Source of the DNA: Tubiluchus corallicola
Taxonomy: Eukaryota; Priapulida; Priapulimorpha; Priapulimorphida; Tubiluchidae
DNA length: 64,000 bases
Assembly: GCA_030141605.1 (NCBI GenBank)
Contig: JAQGDQ010000214.1
Coordinates: forward strand, 5,001 to 69,000
Direction of reading: 5' to 3'
Shown: one piece after another, positions 37,020-47,923 of the stretch
How the letters are laid out: every line of letters begins with the position of its first letter
Numbering within the stretch: position 1 is the first letter of the stretch
Notes under the pieces: generated by a model
The model's database searches: none
The model's input: the letters and a program-made list of their open reading frames with translations, nothing else
Told to the model about the DNA's origin: nothing
Translations under genes and position numbers: made by a program

Positions 37020-38035
37020 TCCCATTTGTAATGCCATCTAATTGATCAATATTGGCAACAATGTCATATTTCATAGAGACAGCTAGTGGGAGAATTGTCA
37101 TTGAACAAGAAGTTTCGCTTGGTTCCAATAGCAATGATCTTTTAATTTGATCTTTGACACTCATCGCCACATCTCCTAAGACTGAATCATAGCAAATAAT
37201 TCTCTGATGTTAATATATATTTATTCATTGTATGTGACAACAAGAGCATTGATAGTGAACAAATATGACACAATAGTGTTATAGCTTCGTTATCAATGTC
37301 AGCTGAATTGATAATACATGATTGTAGTTGTTGCTGATAAGCTTCTGTTTGATGACCTTGACAATCTGTTTAATAAAAGTGCAGACTCTTTGTCGTCTTT
37401 TTGTCTTATGGTTTCAGTTAAAGTTTACAACTTGAAGCAAGATTTCCAAACATTTGTCACAAGAGGACCATCATTATTTTGAGGATCAAGAAAAACCCAT
37501 TGGTCCATAACAGGTTTCAACTGGAAAAGGTCACCAACAACAATAACAATAACAATCCCTCCAAACATTTTTTAGTGCTAATGAATTCTTGTAAACGAAG
37601 GTTAATGACATTTAAAACAGCGATTATTACAACCGATAATTTCCTATATTTGACTCTAAATGTGCTTAAGTCCTTGGTTAGGATCAATTTTGAATGCTGC
37701 ATGTAAGGTGATACCATTAACATAAAACGCTGCTTTGCCAGTTGGGGCACAAACTAATATCCTACAGTTTGCAGGGTCTTCAGCTTCGACAGTATGTAAG
37801 TACTGGTGCAGTGCTTGATAAAGCCCTTTTGTAAGGACAAATTTGTCCACACCTGCACCTCAATTGAGAAAAACATGATGTGGTTCTTCTTTATTGTGCA
37901 GCTTTTGTAGGACGTGTGAAAATTTCTCTTTGTTCTCGGTCACTGATTGTACTAGTTTGTGATATTCCTGATCAGGAATTCTTGTTGGCACAGACTGCAT
38001 ACTTTCTGCTTGCATTTGATTTGACGTTTATCCAA
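37020..38035 (-). pseudogene. Helitron Pif1-like helicase remnant
   Basis: The - strand encodes, in order, a degraded Walker A region (GAGVDKFVLTK, with a stop just before it near 37860), CAPTGKAAF, Walker B-adjacent VVGDLFQLKPV, TIRQKDDKES and finally IVANIDQLDGITNG. This is the order of motifs in the Pif1-family helicase of Helitron rolling-circle transposons, which unwinds DNA during transposition. Several frames are used and stops are frequent, so it is dead. The Rep nuclease part is not seen. It abuts the reverse transcriptase relic above 38050. Confidence 0.85.
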
Positions 38036-38051
38036 TATCAGCAGAGATATC

Positions 38052-39403
38052 TTAATTTACAGAATTAGCCTGCATTACCCCATTCAATCTTAACATACGA
38101 CTGACTATGGACGACACTCCTGTAACAGCATCAAACAAACAATTATAAAACACCCTAAAACCACCAATACGCCTTCTTGACGTTGAAGCAGCCTGAACAT
38201 TACCAACATTTCCTACATCAGAACGAACTACAGAAGCAGGATAACCCAGATGCCGCAAACGCGAAGAAAAAACCTCCATCCTTTGCGTCATTGCGTCATC
38301 CATGATTTGAGTCATAATGCAAATAAACCATTGGATTTTGAGGCTTCACATGCATATAAATCATTGCCTTCCTTCCCCTAGTACCAGATAAACGCCACTC
38401 CAAATCAAAGAATACAGCACGCTCAAAATCCAACTTTCAATTCTAAAGACAAACTTCCAGGATAATATTGCTTAATGACATCCAAAAACATCAAAAGATA
38501 ATCCAAATGAACCAAAGCTAAGCCATTAAAAGCATTACTTTTAAAGAACCTCACATTGCTCATTAAATTAGACTGATCCTTATACAACCTATACTCACAA
38601 AATATCAAAACATTATTAACAGCTGCCAGAGAACTCTTAGAACCCATAAATAAACCTGAAACCTGCCTATATATGTAATCCCCCACCTAAAATAATTCTG
38701 ATCTATAGACTCATCTAAAAGAAGCAAAAAAGACTCTATATCGTAAAAGTCAACACCCAATATAAGCAAACTCGACTTAACACTAGAATGTACATCAGCA
38801 TGACTCACATTAGCATATAATTCAGCAAAGTCAAACTCTACTATTGCTAAACGAAGCGAACTATCCAAAGTTTTCAAAACAGCAGCCGCACTCGAACTAT
38901 TTATAACCAAAGTTTGTACCCCAAATTCAGCCTGCATTCTCTGAAGCAATATTTCATTTATCTTATCCAACTTCTTACCAACTAGTTCACTAAACTCCAA
39001 ATCCACTGCACCGTAGCCAGTTATAATAGGCCTACATTTCAACTGAAATTCGGTCTCTGGAGAACAATACTTTAATTTATGAACCTTGCAACCATTCCCC
39101 ATGCAGCCACCCATCAATAATGAACGAATATCCTCTCCTTGCGTGATATTTCCTTACATTTCTTGCCCTCCGAACAACCGCCTTATCAGAGAAAGTGGCT
39201 AAGCAATCAATGACACCATTGGTCCTTTCGATCATTTCGCCCGGGCAGTTACTAGCATTCGCTTCCACCTTTCTTTTCAAAGAGCTACTAGCATTCACTC
39301 TCTCAAAGTCTTTCTTTTTACACAAACCATTAACATTCATTTTCTTTTTCTTTTCAAGAGAGTTACTAGCATTCACTCTCTTACTACTCAACCCTTTAGC
39401 CAT
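38052..39403 (-). pseudogene. reverse transcriptase relic, Penelope-like type
   Basis: Reading down the - strand: a basic N-terminal part with repeated VNAS(N/S)SL motifs (39403-39250), then CRPIITGYG, the catalytic block A in EFDFAELYANVSHADV, block B in YRQVSGLFMGSKSSLAAV (after a frameshift near 38690), a degenerate YxDD box (HLDYLLMF, second Asp lost), and a thumb-like FSSRLRHLGYP. The LYxN(V/I)xH and GxxMGS forms fit Penelope-like or related cellular-type reverse transcriptases better than LTR or LINE enzymes. No GIY-YIG nuclease is visible. Frameshifts and the missing Asp show it is inactive. Confidence 0.7.
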
Positions 39404-40249
39404 TTATAAGAGTTACTAGCATTCACTTTTATTCTTTCCTCCTTACAATTAGCTGAAACTTTCATAGCATCAGTTTTTCTATCTACTTTCTCCTTTTCTG
39501 CTAGCTTATGAGCCAGTTCCCGTTGTCTATTAGCTACAACATTTATCGTTCTTTTATGATTGCGTGCTAAATAAGAGTTTGGCAGACTGCTAATAACACG
39601 CTGCTGCTGATCATAAAGCTCTTGAAATTTATACTTATGTCAGCTAATACCTTGAGTTTTGATGGGTCCGTGTTAATCTACAAATCCCAAGGCAAATATG
39701 TAATACTATTATACTAACCACACGCTAGATATATATACACAGTTTTAAAACACTTGGTTGAACAAAACAAACCACTTCGTCATTCACGTTGACACCAATA
39801 CAAACTGTGCAGCTACGCGGCTTGTGACACACAAGCAACCCACTGAAATATTTTTCGTCATACCTAAATAAAATATTTGTAATCTCTATCTTTGCAGATA
39901 GAAATCCGTATGACTCAAATAACTCAATATCTCCGCTCTTGTAAATCCCACTGGCTTTTTCCATATATTTAGCAAACGTAAAATATACTTAATTAAAGCA
40001 GTTTCTACAGATTGTTTCAAAGTCCGAATTAATTTCGTTATCTGAACTGATAATTTAGGTACAAAACCAGTGCCTTGACTTAAAAAATCAATTTTGCTCC
40101 TTACTTAATTTCTGACCAGTAAAATTATGCACGCGAGATGTTAACCCGCTACTTGACTCTTCTCAGCATCACGCTCAACCGACCTTATGCCCCGATAATA
40201 TCCATCAATAATGCAACTCTCTAGTGATCTTAATGCTCGTAATAAATGC
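39404..40249 (-). other. broken coding sequence upstream of the RT relic
   Basis: The - strand has an open frame at 39964-39725 (about 79 residues, including VCHKPRSCTVCIG) and T-rich spacers. It may be part of the same degraded element as the reverse transcriptase, but no domain is recognised. Confidence 0.35.
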
Positions 40250-40876
40250 CTATACAGAATAGAATTTTTTTTTCTTAACTAATCTTGGTAAAGATAAGCC
40301 TGCCATTTTCTTATCCAACATAGATTTATGACTTTGTAAGTTCCTATATGCATCCCCTTCAAGCCGAACCAAATTTCTTAAAGTGTCAACATTAGACTCT
40401 ATGGAATCACGATCTTCCAAAGAGAGCACACCGCCGCATCGAAAACTTAAACTGTTAGTTAAACTTATGGAATTGTACTTACACCTTAACACTGCACTAA
40501 CATAAACAACACTCAGCTTGACCAAGACAACTACGTAAAGAAACACAAAAACATTAAATGAAGATTTCAACACATGCTTTCGATAAAAGGAAATATACTT
40601 TCTTACCACACCCTGCCCGTACTTCAGATGAAACGAATCCCTGCTCCCATTAAACAAATCACTCACCAAACCAAAAAATGTAACCCTACCACACCAGCCT
40701 CCGAACAAAGGCAGCCCAAACGGTTTAGCAGACTCTGTAAAAATTTTTAAATTGATTAAAACATTTATAAGCACCATGTTTATCAACAATATCACAAATA
40801 AAACATGCATGCAAAAACTAAAATGATCAAATACACTTGCAAAAAAATTACGAAGAAACATTAAGAAAATGCCCAA
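40250..40876 (-). CDS. putative membrane-protein ORF, 208 codons
   Basis: An uninterrupted frame on the - strand (ATG 40876). It shows a long hydrophobic segment near residues 12-45 (HVLFVILLINMVLINVLINL), a middle polar region, a second hydrophobic segment near residues 108-130 (NVFVFLYVVVLVKLSVVYVS), then a charged C-terminal stretch with coiled-coil-like spacing and a Lys-rich end. The length of the frame in AT-rich sequence argues for coding origin. It lies between the reverse transcriptase relic and the 181-bp direct repeat, so it may belong to the same multi-ORF element. The family is not recognised. Confidence 0.4.
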   Translation of the reverse strand: MGIFLMFLRNFFASVFDHFSFCMHVLFVILLINMVLINVLINLKIFTESAKPFGLPLFGGWCGRVTFFGLVSDLFNGSRDSFHLKYGQGVVRKYISFYRKHVLKSSFNVFVFLYVVVLVKLSVVYVSAVLRCKYNSISLTNSLSFRCGGVLSLEDRDSIESNVDTLRNLVRLEGDAYRNLQSHKSMLDKKMAGLSLPRLVKKKKFYSV

Positions 40877-41273
40877 ATCCTAAAAAATCAAACCAACTTT
40901 ATGCACCAGTTCCATCAACAATACCTCAACCAAACGCTACACACAAAAATTAAAATAATAAAAAAAGGTCACACAAATAACAAAAACAAAAACAGCTCAA
41001 AAACCAAAATTTTTAGAAAACCAATTAAAGTGCAAATCGTATCAATACAAATACCATCTAAATCACAGACATAAATTAAAATAACCAAAAGTTATGCAAA
41101 AATGACAAAAAAACAAATATTAAAACAAACCCAAATTTTTTTAATTAAAAAAAGCATAATTTAAATAATGTACACAAAACTTTAGATGCACATTATATAT
41201 ATATATATGTAAAGAGCCATAAAAATTACATACATCTAGTGTAGCTATTTAATTAATTGGTTTATTTAATATG

Positions 41274-41454
41274 TTTTACCGAGGTTCGGTTTCCTCTATA
41301 TATTTTTTATTTTACATTTTTTTAGTTTTTTTTTATTTTTTATTTTGTGATCCGATTTTTTAGAGAGCTTAGGTATGCTCTTTCTTTCTTGCTGATTTTT
41401 TCTCATCGTAATCCTGCAGAACACAGAAAAATCCCAAACTTAGACAAAACAGAT
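41274..41454. repeat. 181-bp direct repeat, left copy
   Basis: Nearly identical in sequence and length to 44585-44765. It holds ACCGAGGTTCGGT (perfect 5-bp hairpin), AGAGAGCTTAGGTATGCTC and ATCCCAAACTTAGACAAAAC. On the - strand it contains TTCTGCAG|GATTACGATGAG, a possible splice acceptor. It follows the ORF at 41521-42708 by about 65 bp, as a 3' UTR or element terminus would. Confidence 0.9.
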
Positions 41455-41520
41455 AAATATATGAATTAGAAGTACACACTAACTATGTCTAAGATGGACA
41501 CATTTAATATGTTTCCTAAC

Positions 41521-42708
41521 CTACTTCCCCTTACACCTCCCTGCTTTTGTTAAATAAATTAAACTCCTAATCTCAACTAACAATGAATCATAAGTACAAC
41601 TACAACCACGACTCAAATGAGCAAACTCCTCTGCCTGTTTTAATATGCTAGAACTTAAAGAAGAAATCCTCATATGCATGCCACCCAATGTCTCCATCTT
41701 ATCCAAAATACCCTGAAAACGAGTTAGTAAAAATCTGTCATCTTTATCTGCCGAATCAAATAGACTAAATAACTCGGATGCATCGTTCTTTAAATCAGGA
41801 CACTGTTTATCTAAGAAAGCTAAACTCTCCCTACTAAGGCTATAATGCTTAGGTTTTACCTGCCAAGTCCCCTTGGACCTCTCTGTCTGCTCTACATGCT
41901 TATCTGCACTTCTCCTGACAAGATAATTATCTATTTTCTGACCACTATAGCGAGTAGGTATCCCTAACCACCCTCGCATGCTTACCCCCTACAGCCTCCT
42001 CCATCAAATAAGTCCTTATAACCCTTAAATTTGAATCATACTCTAATATTGCCTCAGTCTGCACATCCTTATCAAATGAACCACCATCCTCATCTTCAAA
42101 CCAAGAATTGCGCAAGCTACTCTCCCCTTTCTTACTAACCTCCCCTTTTAGCAACATAGCTAAACCACCCTCATCACATAACACAATTTCATTATGATCA
42201 TCATAAGATATTGCAGGATTCTTCGGTTTTAACTCTAATGAACCTGTCTTGGAGTTATATCTAGACACAATATTTTTACTACTTACTTTGTCCCCTGAAA
42301 ATCCCAAAGAAGAACACACAGAAGAAGTAGAACGTTTGCTACCACTAGCACCTACTACACAGCTGTACCCATTTTTTGCAAACCCCTTGATTTAGAAACA
42401 ACTTGAGTGTGTTTTTTAACTGATAAACTCTCCCGGTCTGCCAAAGATGCTGTCTTCCGCATCACAACCTGCTCTGCACGACCTCCTTTATTAAAATAAT
42501 TAAACACATTACCAGTCACATTCTCTTTATCGGCTACCTCACTGCTGACCTTCTGCGATGAACCTCTACCAATTCCCCTTGATGTTGAACTCCCAGAACC
42601 ACGAACACCTCCCGACCTCAAATCTTTCAATAGCTCAGTCAACAACTCCTCTGACGATTGTTCTAATGAAAGAACAAATTCATCATCATAATAATGTAAC
42701 AATATCAA
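41521..42708 (-). pseudogene. decayed ~395-codon ORF of unknown function
   Basis: Three overlapping - strand frames (42708-42355, 42319-41945, 41979-41521) read as one ancestral protein with two frame changes, one at an A6 run near 42370 and one near 41970. The N-terminal part is Ser/Gly-rich with basic patches (GGVRGSGSSTSRG), the middle is acidic (WFEDEDGGSFDKD), and the C-terminus is a helical region with LDKMETLGGMHMR. No known domain is recognised. Its position before a direct-repeat copy and near a reverse transcriptase suggests an accessory or ORF1-like protein of a retroelement. Confidence 0.45.
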
Positions 42709-44584
42709 AACATTATCTCACAATTACTTTAATTATAAACAACAGTTAATATTAGCCATCATTAGCCCAAAATCTAAATACAAGGTGCCACTAAGAATAA
42801 ATGAATAATCACTAGAAAATTTTTTTTTTAAAAAATGACAATATACTACCACACTTCAACCATGAAGCATGCAATCATACAAACAAGCACTTCGCAATGG
42901 AATCCACGCTTACATAAAAGTTTTTTTGTTTAAACAACATAATCAGACAACTGTGTCAAAAAATGATCATTACATACACAAAAGTACACACAGACACACG
43001 TACACACAAAATGCACGCACGCACAATAACCCAGGATAAAGTTTAAAAATCACACTATTATAACAATACATACAAACTTTCACTTATACTTATATAAATA
43101 TTATACACCTGCAATACCCTCTAACCTAGCACTTCCAGACATGATATAATAATAACTATATAGCAACTCTAAAACGCTAACTACTAATCATATAATGCAA
43201 TCTGAACAGGTAAAAGCACAAACATCATACCTCAAGGAAATAAAAAACACTTGTTGATGACGAAGACAAAAAAACGATTACACCTCTTATAACGACACCA
43301 AAGAGCATCCTTTTATCCTAAAAGCAAAATAAAATATACATTATTCAACATAAACAACCCAACCAATGACAATATTTTCTGAAAAAATGCAAACACAACA
43401 AAGAACCCACTACAACCGACACCATCATGAACTATTAAACAACAAACCAACATAGACTATTAATGCACTCACAAAACAAAAAATATATTTACACAATATA
43501 TTGCCATGCCGTTTTTTACCACCCTTAAGTACCAATTTTATGCTTGCTTCAGAAATCATACACCAAGACAACCTTATAGCATGAACACCTCCACTAATAT
43601 ACACACATTCAAACAATAATTAAATACTTTACGATTCCCATGACCTTCTTTTTCCAAAACTTTTATTATTTCGCCATCCTAATCTTACTGACCTGACTTA
43701 CTTTTCCTTTTTCACATATATCACACATTTCTTTTCTCTAGTACAAACTACATGCAAATGCCAGATTGCCATTTGCTGGTCGGCCGCTACTTTGCGATAT
43801 ACTTCTGTACAACCTAAAGACATGTGCTCGCACCTAGCATAACCTCTGGTTATCGCATTTCTAGGAAAAATTTTTACATTTGTTTTCATAAACATATATT
43901 ATGCAGTTAGACCAAAATTTGATCTGAGTTATCATTAAAAATTTTATTTTAATGATAATGGTTTAGACAGCCATTCCAGCGTCCTGTTGAAGTAGTTTAA
44001 GGTGTGGAATTTAATTCTACTGAATCTTAAATAGTGTGATTATCTTGTGCTCTCAAATTTTGTTTTACATGCTAGCAGTCGTAAAATACATTTATGTGTT
44101 GTGTCCTGAGTTTGATGTTCGTAAAAGGAAGACAGGTTGATTTTCTATATACTGCCCATTTTCTACAGATGGTGCTGCTATGTATGATCACTAGTTTAAA
44201 TGAAGTCCTACGTTAAATGTAGGTGGCGCCACTACCAAGCAAAGTTTAGCAACTTAATTTCCACTATAACACTTAGGTGGTACCACCGAGTTAGTGTAGC
44301 AGTTTATGTGCCAGCATGCATCCATGGAAATACTAGAACTAGAAATTTTTAGAAATGAAGCCGTATTTTACGTGGCTAAGCCTAAATAGATAAATACATT
44401 TAGGTAGCTCTTCATGAAACCAGCAATCAGATGAACGCAACATTCCGGACCAATTATGTTCGTCAAAATATTATACTTAATGTAACATTTTAAGCAAAAT
44501 ATTATATAATCATTACCAAAGTCATTATCAACATCATTAGCAAAATATCAATGCATCCACAAACAAGGTTTTTTCTGTCCTATT
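42709..44584. other. no gene supported; palindromes
   Basis: AT-rich DNA. The - strand is open at 43616-43425 and 43895-43698 without recognisable product. Near 44215-44235 lies GTAGGTGGCGCCACTAC and at 44277-44288 the perfect palindrome GGTGGTACCACC. AAAGGAAGACAGG at about 44125 recurs at 44777. Confidence 0.4.
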
Positions 44585-44765
44585 TTTTACCGAGGTTTGG
44601 TTTCCTCTATATTTTTTATTTTACATTTTTTTAGTTTTTTTTTTTATTTTTTATTTTGGGATCCGATTTTTTAGAGAGCTTAGGTATGCTCTTTCTTTCT
44701 TGCTGATTCTTTCTCGTCGTAATCCTGCAAAACACAGAAAAATCCCAAACTTAGACAAAACAGAT
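44585..44765. repeat. 181-bp direct repeat, right copy
   Basis: Same order of motifs as 41274-41454, differing at a modest number of positions. The small hairpin is broken here (ACCGAGGTTTGGT). The distance between copies is 3311 bp. No short target duplication flanks the pair, so an LTR interpretation is not secured. Confidence 0.9.
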
Positions 44766-44810
44766 TAACTACACATTAAAGGAAGACAGGATGATTATTC
44801 ATATACTAGT

Positions 44811-45111
44811 CCATTTTCATGTCGAATAAAATGTATATATTTTAACACGATTAACACTGCAAAAGCGTTTTTGATAATTAAATAATAGATTGAACACTTA
44901 TTTAATGGCGAGCAAGCCCAACTTTGATGACATCACAAACTAACATAAATTTTAGCAGCAAAAATATTCCACGAGCGGTGTTGCACGTGTTTCCGAAAGC
45001 GAAAATTGAAGTACAGTGCTGCTGTAAGATATTCAGTGTGTTGTACTAAACTGAGCAAGTTTTAAGATAAAAATTCTATCTTAAATTTATCGCTGTGCTC
45101 ACGCATGAGCT
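44811..45111 (+). repeat. dispersed repeat, inverted partner A
   Basis: About 300 bp that aligns by eye, at roughly three-quarters identity, with the reverse complement of 49323-49601. Shared blocks include TTTTAAGATAAAAATTC, CACGCATGAGCT and GCAAAAATATT. It has no coding capacity. Confidence 0.75.
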
Positions 45112-46179
45112 TTTGAGCGTGTGTAGTTCGTCACAAACTAACACATCTAAATTGAGAGGTACAGTACCTGTTTTTGCGCAGTGCGTTTCAAATTGCAAGC
45201 GCTAATACTGGGGGTATTAACTAGCTAGCAAATGGCGAAATGCATGTAACAGCAAAGAACTAGTGGTGCAAACGTGAAATTGTGTTTGCGTGGTAATAAT
45301 TCTTTCACGTGAGACTTCAAATATTTTAAAGAGCAAATTGTTTTGAATTGATTGAGTCCGGTTTTGCTTTAAACATTTAAACAGGTCAATAGATTACATC
45401 AGTCATAAATTACAATACCGCGTTTGCTTTGTTAAGCATAAACAATTTGCCGAGTGATTACAGGATCAACCTTGGCAACCGAAGTTAAGATAATGCTGGC
45501 CGGTCATTTAATAGATGGGCGAACCGCGCTTGGATTCTTACTCTCAGAGATTTTGTTTATCATGCTGATTTTGGCTGTTTACCACGTATAGGAAGGATAT
45601 ATACACATCCGACAAAGATGCCACTGTCGGTTTGCTGCTGGGAAAAAGCGGGAAAAGAGTTTTTTCCTTAGCAGGATGCTGTTTCCATCAACTAAGCCAA
45701 CCAAAGCTAACATCCCGTGCCAATCAATTGAGTGGCTTCCATTCATTCTTAAACTTGCAAATGATCGTGGGACATGATCATTATATTCGAAATTCTCAAC
45801 GTATAATAGCTGGACGCCATCTTTAATTCTCCTCTCTAGATTCTATATATGAAGGTGACAGCATGAACCAAAGGTGTAATGGCTTGCAGGAAACTATCCT
45901 TCTGGTATATGCTGGTATATCTGATTTGACAGAACTGATCAAATAAACAGTCTCTATCCTATTTCCAATTTCCTAATTGCATAATTTTTAATCATTTTCT
46001 GTAGAAATTTTTAGGAGTTTAGCGAAAGCAACGCCATGAAGTGTCATATGTGCGTCCTCTCCCCTGAATGTTTGTGTCTCGTCACGTGGAAAAACTACGA
46101 GAAATTTTAGTACGTACACTACGCTGAAACTACCATATACAATAAAGAAGTGATTTGAAACCAAGTCTTACCAATGTAG
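45112..46179. other. no gene seen
   Basis: Mixed sequence with short open frames but no domain; possibly 3' flank of the small gene at 46180-47774. Confidence 0.4.
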
Positions 46180-47774
46180 CTATGCATTGACCTGCCCTGG
46201 CAGCGACCACCCGAAAATGGTTGCCGCCAGCTGTTCATTCAGTTGCCTCATCATTGTTTTTTCTTGTTCCTTGTTTTTGTTCTTTCTCTCTTTGTCTTTC
46301 ACATCCTACAGAAAACAAAGAAAAACGTCTTAGTAAATTCTGAAGTCTAAAAAGCATTGTGCCGTTGTGGTGTAAGGTTTAGCATGGCGTCCGGGAGAGA
46401 AGAAGACGGAGGTGCGAGTCCCAGTGCAGATGTGAAACTGCTTGAGACTTACTAATTAACATTTTGCTTACAGCAGAATCTTCTTGATATACACCCGGTC
46501 TTTATTTTTATTTATTTATTTAGTCTTCCGTTTTGTTTCTTTAAAAACTCGCACACGCACGGTGCTGGAGGGTCACAAAATATAGGGCTAGATGGTCACG
46601 AAGCACAGGGCCAGAGGGTTACGAAGCACAGGGCCAGAGGGTCACGAATCACAGGGCCAGAGGGTCGCGAAGCACAGGGCCAGAGGGTCACGAGGCACAG
46701 GGCCAGAGGGTCACGAAGCACAGGGCCAGAGGATTACGAAGCGCGGGGCTAGAGGGTTACGAAGCACGGGGCCAGAATGTCACGAAGCACAGGGCTAGAG
46801 GGTCACGAAACACAGGGCTAGAGGGTTACGAAGCTCACAGGAAACAAAATCCCCAAACAAAGGAATATTGTGACTCGAGCGTAAAAAACAAATATAACCC
46901 CAACAGATATTGAAGTTTTTTACCGTATTATTATGATTACAAAAAGAATTTGTCGTTCATTTTGTATTAAATTAACAGATTATAAATCATCTGACAATCA
47001 TCTGCAAAGACGTACAAAGACATCACGGGAATTACTTGATTTACCAAGGACCCAGCTATGGATAACAAAGACAGCAACAAAATGAACAAATGTCTGAACA
47101 GTTTGGTGTTTTTTATTTATAAAATGAATCTGAAAGAACTACTCACTTCCTTCCTTTCATTATCATGATCTTCTTTCTTTTCCATTACCATACTACACGT
47201 CGAACACACCTCCTGATCAAAAAATTACGAATGAAAGTTTGTAAGCGACTTAACCCATAACCGACCAAGGTGGAGTAAAAATCACCCCAGGTGTGTTTGC
47301 TCATATTTGTTATTTTTATGCACGCAACGAAAAATTTTCAAACTAATAGCGGTTAAATATTCTTCGATTTGTTATGCAACCATACCTTGGTTTTGTTGAA
47401 AAGTATTATTCATGATTTTTTCACAAAGCACGAGTACCAGATACTACGTGTCCTGGGGTAACTTAATACTCCGTTTGGTCTTTAGTGTAATATAAAACCT
47501 CTGGATCGGCCAAGGGTTAATTATAATGACAAGAAAAACGACAATAAATAATTATTAATTCAATGATAACGATAACAATGCTAATTGTAAGGTTTAATTG
47601 CCATTGCTAGTGTAATGTTAATTAATTTAAGGTAGAAGATAAGCTAGACCAGGATAGGACAAGATCAAAGACGTACAAGACGAAAGCAAAACTTACTACT
47701 CTATTCCTCCTCGAAACTTTCTTTCTAATCCATCTTAAAAACCTTTCACAGCAGCACCTTCTTCTCCCGTACAT
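46180..47774 (-). CDS. candidate new gene, 89-aa charged protein, 3 exons
   Basis: Exons 47774-47697, 47212-47147 and 46305-46180 on the - strand join in phase 0 at every junction. Donors are GTA|GTAAGT and GAA|GTGAGT. Acceptors are TTTTTTGATCAG and the pyrimidine-rich TTTGTTTTCTGTAG. The product has 26+22+41 residues: a very basic start with three adjacent cysteines (MYGRRRCCCERFLRWIRKK), a CSTC pair, a Lys/Glu-rich helical stretch (DVKDKERKNKNKEQEK) and the tail QLAATIFGWSLPGQVNA. The ATG is the first after an in-frame stop. A CRE/E-box cluster lies about 125 bp upstream. I do not recognise the family; the triple Cys next to basic residues could be a lipidation site and the middle a coiled coil. 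Intron 1 holds a MITE, intron 2 a minisatellite. Confidence 0.6.
46354..46425 (+). repeat. tRNA-like sequence in intron 2
   Basis: GTGGTGTAAGG followed by GGTGCGAGTCCC resembles A and B boxes of a polymerase III promoter at about tRNA spacing, but the arms do not pair well. Probably a tRNA pseudogene or SINE head on the strand opposite the gene. Confidence 0.25.
46574..46835. repeat. 23-bp minisatellite, about 11 copies
   Basis: The unit is CACGAAGCACAGGGCCAGAGGGT with scattered substitutions and no indels, about 11.4 copies. Because 23 is not a multiple of three, all three frames run through one another and give a 69-bp translated period. It lies in an intron of the candidate small gene. 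Confidence 0.95.
47250..47520. mobile_element. piggyBac-like MITE with TTAA ends
   Basis: TTAA at 47250-47253 and 47517-47520 brackets 263 bp whose ends are CCCATAACCGACCAAGG and, inverted, CCCTTGGCCGATCCAGAGG. TTAA duplication with CCC-starting inverted ends is the piggyBac signature. Non-coding; inside intron 1 of the candidate gene. Confidence 0.62.
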
Positions 47775-47896
47775 TGGGTGTTCAGTCCACGCTAATTTAA
47801 TGTAACTATTCAACGTTTATTCTCTCTCTCTCTCTTTCTCTTATTTGTTGAATGGTGAAGTGAATGCTGTGACTTAGTAACGGCATTCATACTTTG

Positions 47897-47923
47897 TGAC
47901 GTCACGTGGCAGCTGACGCGTCA
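47897..47923 (-). promoter_or_regulatory. CRE / E-box cluster
   Basis: TGACGTCA (perfect CRE, 47897-47904) overlaps CACGTG (E-box, 47903-47908) and is followed by TGACGCGTCA (palindrome, 47914-47923). This GC-rich cluster stands in AT-rich DNA, 123 bp upstream of the start codon at 47774, and could drive that gene, or both directions. Confidence 0.55.

Noticed and set aside
41274-41454. Hammerhead ribozyme, as found in Penelope-like termini
   Set aside because: The CUGANGA...GAAA core is not present on either strand; only a small ACCGA...TCGGT hairpin is.
41274-44765. LTR retrotransposon defined by the 181-bp repeats
   Set aside because: The repeats lack TG...CA ends, no flanking target duplication or primer-binding site is seen, and no gag-pol motifs lie between them.
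46574-46835. CRISPR array or repetitive surface protein
   Set aside because: The units are contiguous with no spacers, and 23 bp is not a codon multiple; it is an intronic minisatellite.
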